From SSF26 sp037443945 (GTDB lineage Bacteria > Chloroflexota > Anaerolineae > J102), in NCBI GenBank assembly GCA_037443945.1, contig JBBINH010000003.1, positions 91,165 through 155,164 on the forward strand: a stretch of DNA of 64,000 nucleotides. Reading direction: 5' to 3'. The first letter of the stretch is position 1, and each line of letters starts with the position of its first letter. The position numbers and the translations under genes were made by a program. This document shows, in pieces, positions 1-8,650 of this stretch. The notes under the pieces are model-generated. The model searched no databases, was not told where the DNA came from, and saw nothing but the letters and a program-made list of their open reading frames with translations.

Positions 1-342
1 CGGCCGACCATGGCCGAAAACAACGGCCGAACGGTAATTCAGCGAATGGTTGAAGACCGCGCGGGCGAACACCAGACCGTCCAACAAAGTCGCCGCCACA
101 CAGACGGGATGACCGGCGGCCACGTGCTCAAGCAGCCGACTCGCCCTGGCGCCGTGGAGGAAAAGGGTATCCTCTTGGCGGGCATGGAGGATGGGGATGA
201 CAACGGGCCAGCCATCCTCGACGAAGCCCACATGGCAATAGAGGGCCTCGTCGAGAATGGCATACACCACGTCGCGCTCGTAGGAGCCCCGCTGCGGTTT
301 GCGACGGATGCGATTGCGATCGGCAATAGGAAACGCGGACAT
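1..342 (-). CDS. FMN-binding pyridoxamine 5'-phosphate oxidase-related protein (partial, C-terminus outside window)
   Basis: The first 114 codons are visible and the frame runs off the left edge. After the start comes IRRKPQRGSYERDVVYAILD, then CHVGFVEDGWPVVIP, typical of the Pyridox_ox_2 / NimA-like flavin-nucleotide-binding family, whose N-terminal half forms a split beta-barrel that binds FMN. The ATG at 342 lies 24 bases after the trpB stop, so the two genes are probably cotranscribed. Family assignment is confident; the substrate is unknown. No RBS of note decides the start. Confidence 0.8.
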   Translation of the reverse strand, partial: MSAFPIADRNRIRRKPQRGSYERDVVYAILDEALYCHVGFVEDGWPVVIPILHARQEDTLFLHGARASRLLEHVAAGHPVCVAATLLDGLVFARAVFNHSLNYRSAVVFGHGRP

Positions 343-365
343 GAAACGATCGACCCCGATGACGC

Positions 366-1730
366 TCAGCTCACGGCGGGCAGATCGGCCAGAGCCTTCT
401 CCACCTCTTCGGCCGGATATTCGTAATCGGGCAGTTTACCGGCCAAATAGGCATCGTAAGCGGCCATATCGAAATGGCCATGACCGCAAACGTGGAAGAC
501 GATCACCTTCTTCTCGCCGCTTTCTTTGCACTTGAGGGCCTCGTCAATGGCCACGCGGATGGCATGGGAGGGCTCCGGCGCCGGCATAATGCCCTCACAG
601 CGGGCGAAGGTCACGGCCGCCTCGAAGACGGGGTTCTGCGGCACGGCCACCGCCTCGATCACCCCCAGGTCGTAAAGATAGCAGACAATGGGCGCCATGC
701 CGTGATAACGCAACCCACCGGCATGAATGGGCGCCGGGATGAAGCTGCTGCCCAAGGTGTACATTTTGATAAGCGGCGTCATCTTGCCGGTGTCGCCGAA
801 ATCGTAGACATACTTACCCTTGGTCAGGCTGGGTGCTGCGGTAGGCTCCACGGCGATGATCCGCGTCGGACGACCGTTGACCAGCTTTTCCCGCACAAAA
901 GGCAGGGTAAAACCGCCGAAATTGGAGCCGCCTCCCACGCATCCGATGAGGATGTCGGGATACTCGCCTGCCAGCTCCATCTGCTTCATGACTTCCTGGC
1001 CGATGACCGTCTGATGCAGGAGCACGTGATTGAGCACCGAACCCAGCGAGTATTTTTTGTGACCTCCACTGGTGGCTGCTGCCTCCACGGCCTCGGAGAT
1101 GGCAATGCCCAACGAGCCGGGAGAATCCGGATCGCTGGCCAGAACCCGCCGTCCGGCTTCGGTTTGGGTAGAGGGGCTGGGATAGACCGCAGCGCCCCAG
1201 GTCTGCATCATGCTGCGCCGATAGGGCTTCTGTTCATAGGAAACCTTGACCATGAACACTTCACAGCCAAGATCGAAAAAGTTGCAGGCCATGGCCAAGG
1301 AGCTACCCCACTGCCCGGCACCGGTCTCGGTGGTCAGAGCCTTGACCCCCTCCTCCTTGTTGTAGAACGCCTGGGCCACGGCCGTATTGGGTTTGTGCGA
1401 ACCGGCCGGGGAGACTCCCTCGTACTTGTAATACAGATGGGCAGGGGTATCCAGGAAGCGTTCCAGCCGACGGGCGCGAAAGAGAGGCGTGGGCCGCCAG
1501 AGACGGTAGATATCGCGCACGGGTTCGGGAATTTCGATCCAGCGCTCCTGACTGACTTCCTGAGCAATCAGGGCCATGGGGAACAAAGGCGCCAGGTCAT
1601 CGGGACCGATGGGGCGCAAGGTGCCCGGATGAATGACCGGCGGCAAAGGACCGGGCAGATCGGGTTGGATGTTATACCAGGCCTGAGGGATGTCGGCTTC
1701 GGAAAGAAGGATTTTGGTAGAATCGGGCAT
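366..1730 (-). CDS. trpB: Tryptophan synthase beta-like subunit, TrpB2 type
   Basis: This is a 454-residue PLP enzyme that would condense indole with serine. The SPAGSHKPNT motif holds the PLP lysine (K113), and CVGGGSNFGG is the phosphate-binding glycine loop. The N-terminal region (PLPPVIHPGT, then a long helix region before RPTPL) and the length of about 450 residues match TrpB2 rather than the ~400-residue TrpB1 that pairs with TrpA. No trpA lies nearby, which fits TrpB2 acting alone. The start at 1730 is chosen because AAGGAG stands 8 bases before the ATG; an upstream open frame to 1892 is not supported. A promoter is visible at 1804-1833. Confidence 0.93.
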   Translation of the reverse strand: MPDSTKILLSEADIPQAWYNIQPDLPGPLPPVIHPGTLRPIGPDDLAPLFPMALIAQEVSQERWIEIPEPVRDIYRLWRPTPLFRARRLERFLDTPAHLYYKYEGVSPAGSHKPNTAVAQAFYNKEEGVKALTTETGAGQWGSSLAMACNFFDLGCEVFMVKVSYEQKPYRRSMMQTWGAAVYPSPSTQTEAGRRVLASDPDSPGSLGIAISEAVEAAATSGGHKKYSLGSVLNHVLLHQTVIGQEVMKQMELAGEYPDILIGCVGGGSNFGGFTLPFVREKLVNGRPTRIIAVEPTAAPSLTKGKYVYDFGDTGKMTPLIKMYTLGSSFIPAPIHAGGLRYHGMAPIVCYLYDLGVIEAVAVPQNPVFEAAVTFARCEGIMPAPEPSHAIRVAIDEALKCKESGEKKVIVFHVCGHGHFDMAAYDAYLAGKLPDYEYPAEEVEKALADLPAVS

Positions 1731-1803
1731 GGTGAACTCCTTGGGATGAGGACGGGTAAGGAGGGACACAGGGGGCAAAGGGTCGGTATGCAAGGTAGGC
1801 TCT

Positions 1804-1833
1804 ATGATACTCGCAGCCGAGGCGAGATGCCAA
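1804..1833 (-). promoter_or_regulatory. Sigma70-type promoter of trpB
   Basis: On the minus strand TTGGCA is followed by 18 bases and TATCAT, giving a start near 1797 and a leader of about 67 bases. The rest of the 1731-2065 interval shows no gene; no trp leader peptide or T-box was recognised in it. Confidence 0.55.
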
Positions 1834-2065
1834 CACGACCGCAGTGGTTCCGGGAAGCGGCTTTCCGGCCCCCGGCACCTCCCCGCCGGCATGCGGCGAC
1901 ATGGCCGGACGTGAACAAACTATCATCACGACAAACGACGACATTCAAGCCCTTTTAATCCTACCCGTCTATGCTGGATCGTGTGACCGATCCGGCGGAA
2001 CTTTTGGGCTTTTGTCCCGTCATCCTTACCGAATTATCCCTTTTCTACCGAAGTGAGGTCTGACC

Positions 2066-2203
2066 ATGGTCTCATTGCTGGTTATCATCCTGGTCATCAT
2101 CGTCCTGTATACCTGGACCCTCGTTGTCGAGACCCATGCCAAAACAACCGGTCGCTCGTCAGCCCCACGCCGCGATTCCGACCAGGGACGGCCTTTGCTC
2201 TAG
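2066..2203 (+). CDS. Possible 45-residue single-span membrane protein
   Basis: MVSLLVIILVIIVLYTWTLV is one hydrophobic span, followed by a polar, basic tail ending in QGRPLL. GAGG lies about 9 bases upstream of the ATG. Nothing on either strand overlaps it. There are no recognisable domains, so support rests on the clean hydrophobic segment plus an RBS-like sequence. It could be chance. Confidence 0.35.
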   Translation: MVSLLVIILVIIVLYTWTLVVETHAKTTGRSSAPRRDSDQGRPLL

Positions 2204-2267
2204 TCCGCCCACGCAGACCGACCGCAGGCAGGAGGGACCGAGAAGCGAGATCGCTCCGGAACCCCGG

Positions 2268-2741
2268 CTACGTATCGGCTTCTTCGTCGGGGAGGGTCTC
2301 CCAGGTGGATTCGGACCAGCCGGTGACAAAGAGCAGGCAGGTGTGGTCATGCTCGTCGGCCAACACCAACACCAGCCGATCCTCTTCGTCCGACGACACC
2401 TCCTGGATGTAAAGGCCGTTTTCGACCAGACCGCTGAGCGTGTCGGAGATGGCCGTTAGGCCCACAACGGGATCGGACTGCTCATCGGGGAGGAGGGCGG
2501 TGCCGTAAAGCTCAAGCAGGGTGCGGTTGGCCAGATAGAGGTCGAGATCGACGAAGATGCGGTTCTCTTCGGTCACGGGTGCCCCTGCCTCCTCTTCCAG
2601 GTCTTCGTCCACGATGGACGTTTCCCAGATGGTGATGGTCTCGACCGGGGTACCTTCGAGGGTGACCAGGTCCTCCCACAGCTCGTCCGTCAGAAAGGCA
2701 TTGAAGTCGGCCGGCTCTCCTTGTAAACCATTGTTGCCCAT
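2268..2741 (-). CDS. Acidic protein of unknown function (157 aa)
   Basis: A soluble, strongly acidic protein with no signal peptide, membrane span or family motif I recognise. Segments such as WETSIVDEDLEEEAG and SDEEDRLVLVLADEHDHTC alternate hydrophobic strands with acidic turns, and codon choice matches the neighbours, so it is probably a real gene. GAGGTG precedes the ATG by 8 bases. It is followed at 2785 by the end of the M23 peptidase gene transcribed in the same direction. No function is proposed. Confidence 0.6.
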   Translation of the reverse strand: MGNNGLQGEPADFNAFLTDELWEDLVTLEGTPVETITIWETSIVDEDLEEEAGAPVTEENRIFVDLDLYLANRTLLELYGTALLPDEQSDPVVGLTAISDTLSGLVENGLYIQEVSSDEEDRLVLVLADEHDHTCLLFVTGWSESTWETLPDEEADT

Positions 2742-2784
2742 AGGAACACCTCATCGCAGGAAAAGAGAAAGAGACCTACCTGCC

Positions 2785-3834
2785 CTAGGCAGGGGAAACA
2801 AGGGCACGGGACGGGATGAACCCGCGTTCGATCACATCGCCGGTCATGCGAAACCGGCTGAATTGGACAGGCAAACCCTGGTCCACAAAGAGATGCGGCC
2901 CGGTTTGCACATGATAATGGAGATGAGGCCCCTGGCTAAGACCGCTGTTGCCCACACGACCGACAACCTGGCCACGACGCACGTATTCGCCTTCGGCCAC
3001 GGTGATAGACCCGCATTGCAGATGGCCGAAATAGCTGCATTCGCCATGGCCATGGCCGATCACGACGGTGTTGCCGGTGATCAAGCGGGGATCTTGGCGG
3101 AATAGGTCGGCGTCAACGACCTGGCCGGGTTGCGCATCGGGCAGACCATCGCGCACGAAGATGACCTTTCCGGGCGCCGGCGCCAGCACGGGTTGTCCCC
3201 AGGCAAAATGCTCTTCATTCCGCAGCCCGGTCCCCTCGAAAAAGGCGCCATCGGCCCCGATCTTGACGAAATCATAGGCAAAAGCCTGGCTGACCGGGTC
3301 GGCCTTGTGGATATCGGTCCAATCGTGGCCCATAATGGCATACCAGACACCATCGGCGAAGGGCAGACGAAGCTCGGCTCGCTGTTCGTAGTAGCGCAGC
3401 GGCACATCAAGCTGGGCCGAAAGCGGTTGACGCGTCGTGCACTCGAAGGCATGAACGGAGACACGCAGGCGGCTAAGGGGCAACACCGTGGGCTCCAAAA
3501 AATAGCAGCGACGCAAGGCCAGACCGACCTCCGGCGTTACCTCCAGATCGCCGCCGGTCAGGGTCATCAACCCCTCGCCGATGAGCTGGCGCACGGCGAA
3601 CACATCATCGCCGCTGAAAATCCGCCAGACACAATCGGTAACAACGGCATGGCAGTCGGCCGTAATACCCACATCGCACACGAACTCCTGCATGGGCACA
3701 AGCTGGGGATAGGGCAGCTCAAAATAGCGGGCGATGATGGGTTCGGTCGGGGAGACCTGAAGCCTGAGTGGCAAGGTCGTCACGAAAACACCGGAAAGAG
3801 CGAATAGGAGGATCGGATACGGGCAGCATAACAT
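2785..3834 (-). CDS. M23-family (LytM-like) metallopeptidase domain protein
   Basis: The C-terminal third carries the lysostaphin-type fold: VVIGHGHGECSYFGHLQ, then EGEYVRRGQVVGRVGNSG and GPHLHYHVQTG. The HLHYH pair fits the family zinc and catalytic histidines, but the first zinc-site motif (HxxxD) is only loosely matched by WGQPVLAPAPGKV, so hydrolytic activity is uncertain. The N-terminal ~170 residues are a beta-rich region I cannot assign. The N-terminus MLCCPYPILLFALSGV is hydrophobic and may be a signal. A GTG 17 codons later (VTTLPLRLQV) is an alternative start that would give a cytoplasmic protein. Neither start has a strong RBS. Confidence 0.75.
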   Translation of the reverse strand: MLCCPYPILLFALSGVFVTTLPLRLQVSPTEPIIARYFELPYPQLVPMQEFVCDVGITADCHAVVTDCVWRIFSGDDVFAVRQLIGEGLMTLTGGDLEVTPEVGLALRRCYFLEPTVLPLSRLRVSVHAFECTTRQPLSAQLDVPLRYYEQRAELRLPFADGVWYAIMGHDWTDIHKADPVSQAFAYDFVKIGADGAFFEGTGLRNEEHFAWGQPVLAPAPGKVIFVRDGLPDAQPGQVVDADLFRQDPRLITGNTVVIGHGHGECSYFGHLQCGSITVAEGEYVRRGQVVGRVGNSGLSQGPHLHYHVQTGPHLFVDQGLPVQFSRFRMTGDVIERGFIPSRALVSPA

Positions 3835-3884
3835 GAGGCGCCTGGGCCGTCAATTGCCGTCGGCCGCATAAGGGCCTCTAAAAC

Positions 3885-4793
3885 TCAGGCTGAACGCCGG
3901 CCTTGGTGATGGCGATTCCACGCTCGGCGGGCTTCGGCGATGGCCTCCAGACGACGGCGCAACCCGAGCTCATCGCCTTCGATCAGGCGATCGGCCAGGT
4001 CATCCAGCGCCCGACGGTAGCGGGCCAACGCCGTCAACACGGCCTCGCGGTTGGTCAACAGGATATCGAGGAGCATGGTCACGTCCGAAGCAGCCACCCG
4101 CGTCGTATCGCGAAAGCCGCCGGCCGCCACATCCCACACGCGCGGGTCAACGGCGGCCACCTCGGCGGCCTGTGCCACCAGTCCGCAGGCGGCCAGATAG
4201 GGCAGGTGGCTGATGGCGGCCACGAGCAGGTCATGCTGTTCGGGTTCGAGGACGAGCAGACGGGCGCCGAGATGGGCAATAAGAGCCTCGGCCAGAGCCT
4301 GGGCTGCCGGCGTGGTGCGGGCGGTGGGGCAGAGGATGAACAGACAATCGCGATAAAGGCCCGGTTCGGCCGCGGCCAGACCGGCCGTTTCTTTGCCGCA
4401 CATCGGATGCCCGCCGATGGCCTGGACATGGGGCGGCAGGTCGGCCATAGCCCGACAGATGGTCGTTTTCGTGCTGCCCAAATCGAGTAAGACGGCCTCG
4501 GGCCGGAGCAGCGGCCCCCACTCGGCGATCTGGCGCAACATGGTGCGCACCGGCGTGGCCAAAACAACCAGGTCGGCCTCGGCCACGGCGGTGGCACCGT
4601 CGAGGGTGGCTTCATCCACACAACCGGCGGCTACGGCCGCCGCCACGGTTTCTCGGCGTCGCGCCACCCCCACCACACGCGCGCAATAGCCGCGCAGGTC
4701 ATAACCCAGGGAGGCCCCCATCAGACCCAGCCCGACAATGACCACGCGAGCCGCAGCCAACCGTGATGCCACCGCTTCCTGACCCGCGCTCAC
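3885..4793 (-). CDS. tyrA: Prephenate/arogenate dehydrogenase
   Basis: 302 residues: an N-terminal Rossmann fold (VVIVGLGLMGASLG) and a C-terminal helical dimer domain. It would oxidatively decarboxylate prephenate (or arogenate) in tyrosine synthesis. The motifs GGHPMCGKE and SHLPYLAA carry the family's catalytic and substrate histidines. There is no C-terminal ACT domain, so control is likely at the level of the operon attenuator and DAHP synthase. The GTG at 4793 overlaps the aroF stop by four bases (GTGA), which decides the start over upstream in-frame positions. It is the last gene of the aromatic operon. Confidence 0.93.
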   Translation of the reverse strand: MSAGQEAVASRLAAARVVIVGLGLMGASLGYDLRGYCARVVGVARRRETVAAAVAAGCVDEATLDGATAVAEADLVVLATPVRTMLRQIAEWGPLLRPEAVLLDLGSTKTTICRAMADLPPHVQAIGGHPMCGKETAGLAAAEPGLYRDCLFILCPTARTTPAAQALAEALIAHLGARLLVLEPEQHDLLVAAISHLPYLAACGLVAQAAEVAAVDPRVWDVAAGGFRDTTRVAASDVTMLLDILLTNREAVLTALARYRRALDDLADRLIEGDELGLRRRLEAIAEARRAWNRHHQGRRSA

Positions 4794-5803
4794 AGCATCC
4801 GTCCCATCACCGAGGCCAGAGCCGTCAGGTCCCGCATCAGCTCGGCGAAGCGTTCCGGTCGCAAGGACTGGGCACCGTCCGACCAGGCCAATTCCGGTTG
4901 CGGATGGACTTCGATCATAAGACCATCGGCCCCCGCGGCCACACAGGCCTTGGCCACCGGCGCCACCAGCTCCCATTTGCCCGTGCCATGGCTGGGATCG
5001 CCGATGACCGGCAGGTGGCTGAGCTGTTTGAGCACGGGAATGGCGTTGATATCCAGGGTGTTGCGGGTATAGGTCTCGAAGGTGCGGATGCCGCGCTCGC
5101 ACAAGATGACCTGATAATTGCCGCCGGCCAGGATGTACTCGGCCGACATGAGCAGTTCCTGGATGGTGCTGCTAAGGCCGCGCTTGAGCAAAACCGGCTT
5201 TTGCACCTGACCCACCGCCTGCAGCAGACGATAGTTCTGCATGTTACGGGCGCCGATCTGGAGGATGTCGGCATACTCGCAGACAAGAGGCACCTCATCC
5301 GGACTCATCACCTCGGTGACGATGGGCAAGCCCGTGGCCTCCCGCGCCTCGGCCAGCAGCTCCAGACCCTCGACGCCCAGACCCTGAAACGCATAAGGCG
5401 ACGTGCGCGGCTTGTAGGCACCTCCGCGCAGGATGTGGGCGCCGGCTTCCTTGATGGCATGGGCCGTCTCCAGAATTTGGGTGCGCGATTCGACCGAACA
5501 CGGCCCCGCCATAACCACCAAGCCCGACCCGCCAATACGGACCCCACGCACCTCGATGACGGTGTCGAAGGGTTTGAACTCGCGACTAGCCACCTTATAA
5601 GGACGGGTGATGCGCACCGCCCCTTCGACACCCTCCATCGCCTCGAAGATGGACCGGTCAAGCCCGCCGGTATTGCCCAGAATGCCGATGATGGTGCGGG
5701 ATTCCCCCGTAGAGAGATGGACGCCCAGGCCAAAGCTCTGGACACGTTCGATGACCCGTTGGATATCGGCCGGCGTTGCGCCGGGTTTCATGATGACGAT
5801 CAT
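4790..5803 (-). CDS. aroF: 3-deoxy-7-phosphoheptulonate (DAHP) synthase, copy 1
   Basis: 337 residues of the AroA-II/KDPS-like Ibeta type: an N-terminal ~70-residue ferredoxin-like regulatory domain (MIVIMKPGATPADIQ) followed by the TIM barrel with VVMAGPCSVE, LRGGAYKPRTSPYAFQG, ILQIGARNMQN, LLKRG and DPSHGTGKW. It condenses PEP and erythrose-4-phosphate as the entry to the shikimate pathway. It is the second of two tandem copies, overlapping tyrA by four bases. The N-terminal domain is the site of Phe/Tyr or chorismate feedback in this family. No strong RBS precedes the ATG at 5803, so translation may be coupled to the upstream copy. Confidence 0.95.
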   Translation of the reverse strand: MIVIMKPGATPADIQRVIERVQSFGLGVHLSTGESRTIIGILGNTGGLDRSIFEAMEGVEGAVRITRPYKVASREFKPFDTVIEVRGVRIGGSGLVVMAGPCSVESRTQILETAHAIKEAGAHILRGGAYKPRTSPYAFQGLGVEGLELLAEAREATGLPIVTEVMSPDEVPLVCEYADILQIGARNMQNYRLLQAVGQVQKPVLLKRGLSSTIQELLMSAEYILAGGNYQVILCERGIRTFETYTRNTLDINAIPVLKQLSHLPVIGDPSHGTGKWELVAPVAKACVAAGADGLMIEVHPQPELAWSDGAQSLRPERFAELMRDLTALASVMGRML

Positions 5804-5836
5804 AGACCCATGGATTCCGGAAAAAACGCGCCGCTC

Positions 5837-6865
5837 TCAGGCAGGCACGGTGCTGAGGGTGCGGTCCACAGCTTCGGCTACCCGCTTGAGCTGACGCATC
5901 AGGGCGGCAAAACGTTCGGGTTTGAGCGACTGAGGGCCGTCGGAGATGGCCTCGGCCGGGTTGGGATGCACTTCGATGAGCAGCCCATCGGCGCCGGCGG
6001 CAACGGCCGCACGGGCCATGGCCGGCACCGCATCCCAGCGGCCTGTGCCGTGGCTGGGGTCGGCGATCACCGGCAAGTGGCTGAGTTGTTTGAGCACAGG
6101 CACGGCATTGAGGTCAAACGTGTTGCGGGTGTATTTTTCAAACGTTCGGATCCCGCGCTCGCACAACATCACCCGGTAATTACCGCCCGCCAGGATGTAC
6201 TCCGCCGACATGAGGAGCTCTTCCATGCTGCTCATCATTCCCCGTTTGAGCAACACGGGCCGCTGTACTCGCCCGACAGCATGGAGCAAGCCGTAGTTTT
6301 GCATGTTGCGGGCGCCGATCTGGAGGATATCGGCATATTCGGCCACCATCGGCACGGCTTCGGGGGTCATGACTTCGGTGACGATGGCGAGACCATAGCA
6401 TTCGCGGGCTTCGGCCAGGATCTCCAGGCCTTTCAAGCCCAGGCCCTGGAAGGAGTAGGGCGACGTGCGCGGCTTGAAAGCGCCTCCGCGGAGGATGTGG
6501 GCGCCGGCTTCTTTGACGGCATGGGCCGTCTCCAGAAGCTGCGAACGGCTTTCCACCGAGCACGGCCCGGCCATGACCACGATCTCCTTGCCGCCGATGA
6601 CAACGCCGTTGATGGTGATGAGGGTGTCATCGGGGTGGGACTCGCGACTGGCCAGCTTGAACGGCGCGCTGATGCTGGTGATTTTTTCCACGCCGGGCAT
6701 GTTGAGAAAGGCCTCGCGGTCCAGGTATCGGGTCTCGCCGACCACGGCCACCACGGTCCGCTCCACCCCGTAAATCGGATGCGGACTGGCGCCGAATTCG
6801 TGGACACGGGCGATCACGGCCCCGATTTCGGCGGCAGTCGAGTTGGGTTTCATGACGATGATCAT
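5837..6865 (-). CDS. aroF: DAHP synthase, copy 2 (tandem paralogue)
   Basis: 342 residues with the same architecture as its downstream neighbour: MIIVMKPNSTAAEIG regulatory domain, then VVMAGPCSVE, FKPRTSPYSFQG, ILQIGARNMQN, LLKRG, DPSHGTGRW. The two barrels are near-identical in motif regions, while the N-terminal ~70 residues differ most (the loop around residues 25-60), so the pair may differ in feedback ligand. The start is set at 6865, where the family begins; an open frame continues upstream into the pheA end but is not supported. The gap to pheA is 70 bases. Confidence 0.94.
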   Translation of the reverse strand: MIIVMKPNSTAAEIGAVIARVHEFGASPHPIYGVERTVVAVVGETRYLDREAFLNMPGVEKITSISAPFKLASRESHPDDTLITINGVVIGGKEIVVMAGPCSVESRSQLLETAHAVKEAGAHILRGGAFKPRTSPYSFQGLGLKGLEILAEARECYGLAIVTEVMTPEAVPMVAEYADILQIGARNMQNYGLLHAVGRVQRPVLLKRGMMSSMEELLMSAEYILAGGNYRVMLCERGIRTFEKYTRNTFDLNAVPVLKQLSHLPVIADPSHGTGRWDAVPAMARAAVAAGADGLLIEVHPNPAEAISDGPQSLKPERFAALMRQLKRVAEAVDRTLSTVPA

Positions 6866-6935
6866 AGGAATGCGATCGATACCTGACAGGATAACGAGCG
6901 AAACAGGGCTCCGCCCTCGCCATCGTGCGCCCTGA

Positions 6936-7805
6936 TCAGATTTGCAGCAGGGCGCTTTGGGCGGTGCCGTTGAGGTCGGGCAAAGGGGCGGCAGGATACG
7001 AGCCCAGCAGTTTGACAAAGGCGGCGCGGGCCAGCAGGCCCACCAGGGCCTCCCGACAAGGCGAATCCTGCCAATGACCTTCACAATCGAGGTAAAACAC
7101 ATAATGCCAGGGCCGATTGCGCCGCGGGCGGCTCTCCAGCTTGGTCAGGTTGATGCCGCGGGTCGCAAACTCGTTCAGACAGGCCACCAAGGCACCGGGG
7201 ACATGGGCCGTGGCGAAAACAAGCGACGTCTTGGCCCGTTCGGCCTTGGGCGGTTCGCCCCGACCGATGATAAAGAAACGGGTGTAGTTGAACTCCAGGT
7301 CCTCAATGCCCGGGACCAGGACCTCCAGGCCGTAGATCTCGGCGGCCAGGCGGCTGGCGATAACGGCCACCCCCGGCGTTGGCGCGGCGGCCAGCTCCTT
7401 GGCGCTGCCGGCCGTGTCGTACCAGGGCACGGCCTGCCAGCCATGGCGGTTGATAAAACGCTCGCACTGGGCCAAGGCCTGGGGATGGGAGCGCACCGTG
7501 GTGATCTGATCCAGAGTCGTACCCGGTAACGCCAGCAAGTTGTGACGTACCCGCAGCAAGATCTCGCCCCACACCTTCAAATCGTGGTCCAGCAGCAGGT
7601 CATAGGCTTTGTTGATAGAACCTGCCACCGAATTCTCTACCGGCAAGGCGCCGAAATCGGCGCGGCCGTCCTCGACGGCGGCAAAAATGTCCTCAAAGGC
7701 TCGGCAGGGCAGGGTGAGCACCTCGGTGCCGAAATGGGAGCGAATCGCCTCCTCGCTAAAGGCGCCGTGCTCCCCTTGGAACGCGACCACAGGCACTGCA
7801 CTCAT
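6936..7805 (-). CDS. pheA: Prephenate dehydratase
   Basis: 289 residues. The N-terminal catalytic domain has FQGEHGAFSEEA and the GALPVENSVAG motif; FNYTRFFIIG matches the TRF motif needed for catalysis. The C-terminal ACT domain shows GALVACLNEFATRGINLT and the ESRP signature (LESRPRR) that binds phenylalanine for feedback inhibition. It converts prephenate to phenylpyruvate. The ATG overlaps the aroH stop by four bases, so the two are translationally coupled and together replace the bifunctional P-protein. Confidence 0.95.
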   Translation of the reverse strand: MSAVPVVAFQGEHGAFSEEAIRSHFGTEVLTLPCRAFEDIFAAVEDGRADFGALPVENSVAGSINKAYDLLLDHDLKVWGEILLRVRHNLLALPGTTLDQITTVRSHPQALAQCERFINRHGWQAVPWYDTAGSAKELAAAPTPGVAVIASRLAAEIYGLEVLVPGIEDLEFNYTRFFIIGRGEPPKAERAKTSLVFATAHVPGALVACLNEFATRGINLTKLESRPRRNRPWHYVFYLDCEGHWQDSPCREALVGLLARAAFVKLLGSYPAAPLPDLNGTAQSALLQI

Positions 7806-8248
7806 GAGATCCTCTCCTGCTCGGCATTCCAGTGGCGGAGCTGTTCGGCAATCCAGCCCTCCAGTTCGGCTTCATCGACCGGCGGCAAATCGGCCTTGTC
7901 GGGTCGCAGCGAGGCCGCCTTGCCCAGGTAAACATGGCGAATCTCTCGGGCCGATTTGGTCGTATTCCAGTGGACCAGGACCCGAATACAGCGTGGCAGG
8001 CCGTTGGGTACCTCCATCTCGTGCCCGCAGAGCAGGGCCGTGTCCAGCCAGCCCAGTTGGCGGGCGGCCAGGGCCGGATACTCGGCATTCAGGTCGCGGG
8101 TGGTGGTGAAGATGGCGCTGGCCACATCCTCGGCGCGAATGTCATTGAGCCGGATCATCAAGGCCAACAACCGTCGTGTCTCGCGCAGGATGTCTTCACG
8201 CGTGTTGTGCTCGACGGTCGTGGCCCCGCGTACACCGCGACAGACCAT
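7802..8248 (-). CDS. aroH: Chorismate mutase, AroH type
   Basis: 148 residues of the trimeric pseudo-alpha/beta barrel AroH family: VRGATTVEHNTRE at the N-terminus, IFTTTRDLNAEYPALAARQ, and CIRVLVHWNT, which hold the arginine and glutamate residues that bind chorismate. It makes prephenate for the two downstream branches. AAGGAG stands 8 bases before the ATG at 8248; an upstream extension to 8332 lacks family similarity. The ~30-residue C-terminal tail (LPPVDEAELEGWIAEQLRHW) is longer than in Bacillus AroH. It is the first structural gene after the attenuator. Confidence 0.94.
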   Translation of the reverse strand: MVCRGVRGATTVEHNTREDILRETRRLLALMIRLNDIRAEDVASAIFTTTRDLNAEYPALAARQLGWLDTALLCGHEMEVPNGLPRCIRVLVHWNTTKSAREIRHVYLGKAASLRPDKADLPPVDEAELEGWIAEQLRHWNAEQERIS

Positions 8249-8400
8249 AACAGGCTCCTTCTGGCGGGTATAGGTCACTGCCCAAACCGGGACGGTGATG
8301 GGTGGTGAATACCAAAGACCGGCTTGTAACATGGGACACGCTCCTGTTCTTGAGAGGAGCTACCGCCCACGCCTACACCCGACATCCCCATCCGGGCCAT

Positions 8401-8431
8401 AAAAAAGCGTGGGCGGTTGCCGCTCCACGCT
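8401..8431 (-). terminator. Attenuator terminator of the aromatic operon
   Basis: On the minus strand AGCGTGG-a-GCGG-caa-CCGC-CCACGCT folds into a strong hairpin followed by TTTTTT (8406-8401), about 150 bases before the aroH ATG. Its 5' arm contains GGAGCGGC (8419-8426), which can pair eight base pairs with GTCGCTCC (8484-8491) in the leader peptide gene. That alternative pairing is the antiterminator. A second, larger inverted repeat (8375-8389 with 8433-8446) encloses the terminator. Confidence 0.8.
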
Positions 8432-8472
8432 CGGGGATGTCGGTGTATGAAAAGGGTTCAGGCCTTCACACC

Positions 8473-8619
8473 CTACCCGGCGCGGAGCGACCGCCCCACG
8501 TAGGGAAAATAAAAGCCAAAAAAGAACCCGCCGGGGCCGTTCGCCACGCGCGGGTTCCCTGCTGCCGACCAGAGAGTCGGGCGAGACGCCGATAAGCGGA
8601 CAAGCAGGGAACCGGACAT
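8473..8619 (-). CDS. Phe/Tyr leader peptide of the aromatic operon
   Basis: A 48-codon open frame whose end reads GPGGFFFGFYFPYVGRSLRAG. Codons 32-40 (8500-8526) contain five Phe and two Tyr codons in nine, as in the E. coli pheL leader. The run is followed directly by the antiterminator arm (8484-8491), and the stop codon TAG lies at 8473-8475, before the terminator at 8401-8431. This is the layout needed for ribosome-stalling control. The true start may instead be the GTG at 8547 (24-residue peptide VANGPGGFFF...); both share the control codons. Confidence 0.75.
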   Translation of the reverse strand: MSGSLLVRLSASRPTLWSAAGNPRVANGPGGFFFGFYFPYVGRSLRAG

Positions 8620-8650
8620 GGCTCGCAGGATCAGGGTGAAGGTGGGTCAG

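Noticed and set aside
4763..6886. A 707-codon plus-strand frame across the two DAHP synthase genes
   Set aside because: It is antisense to well-supported coding sequence, repeats because the two paralogues repeat, and has no recognisable domains or RBS.
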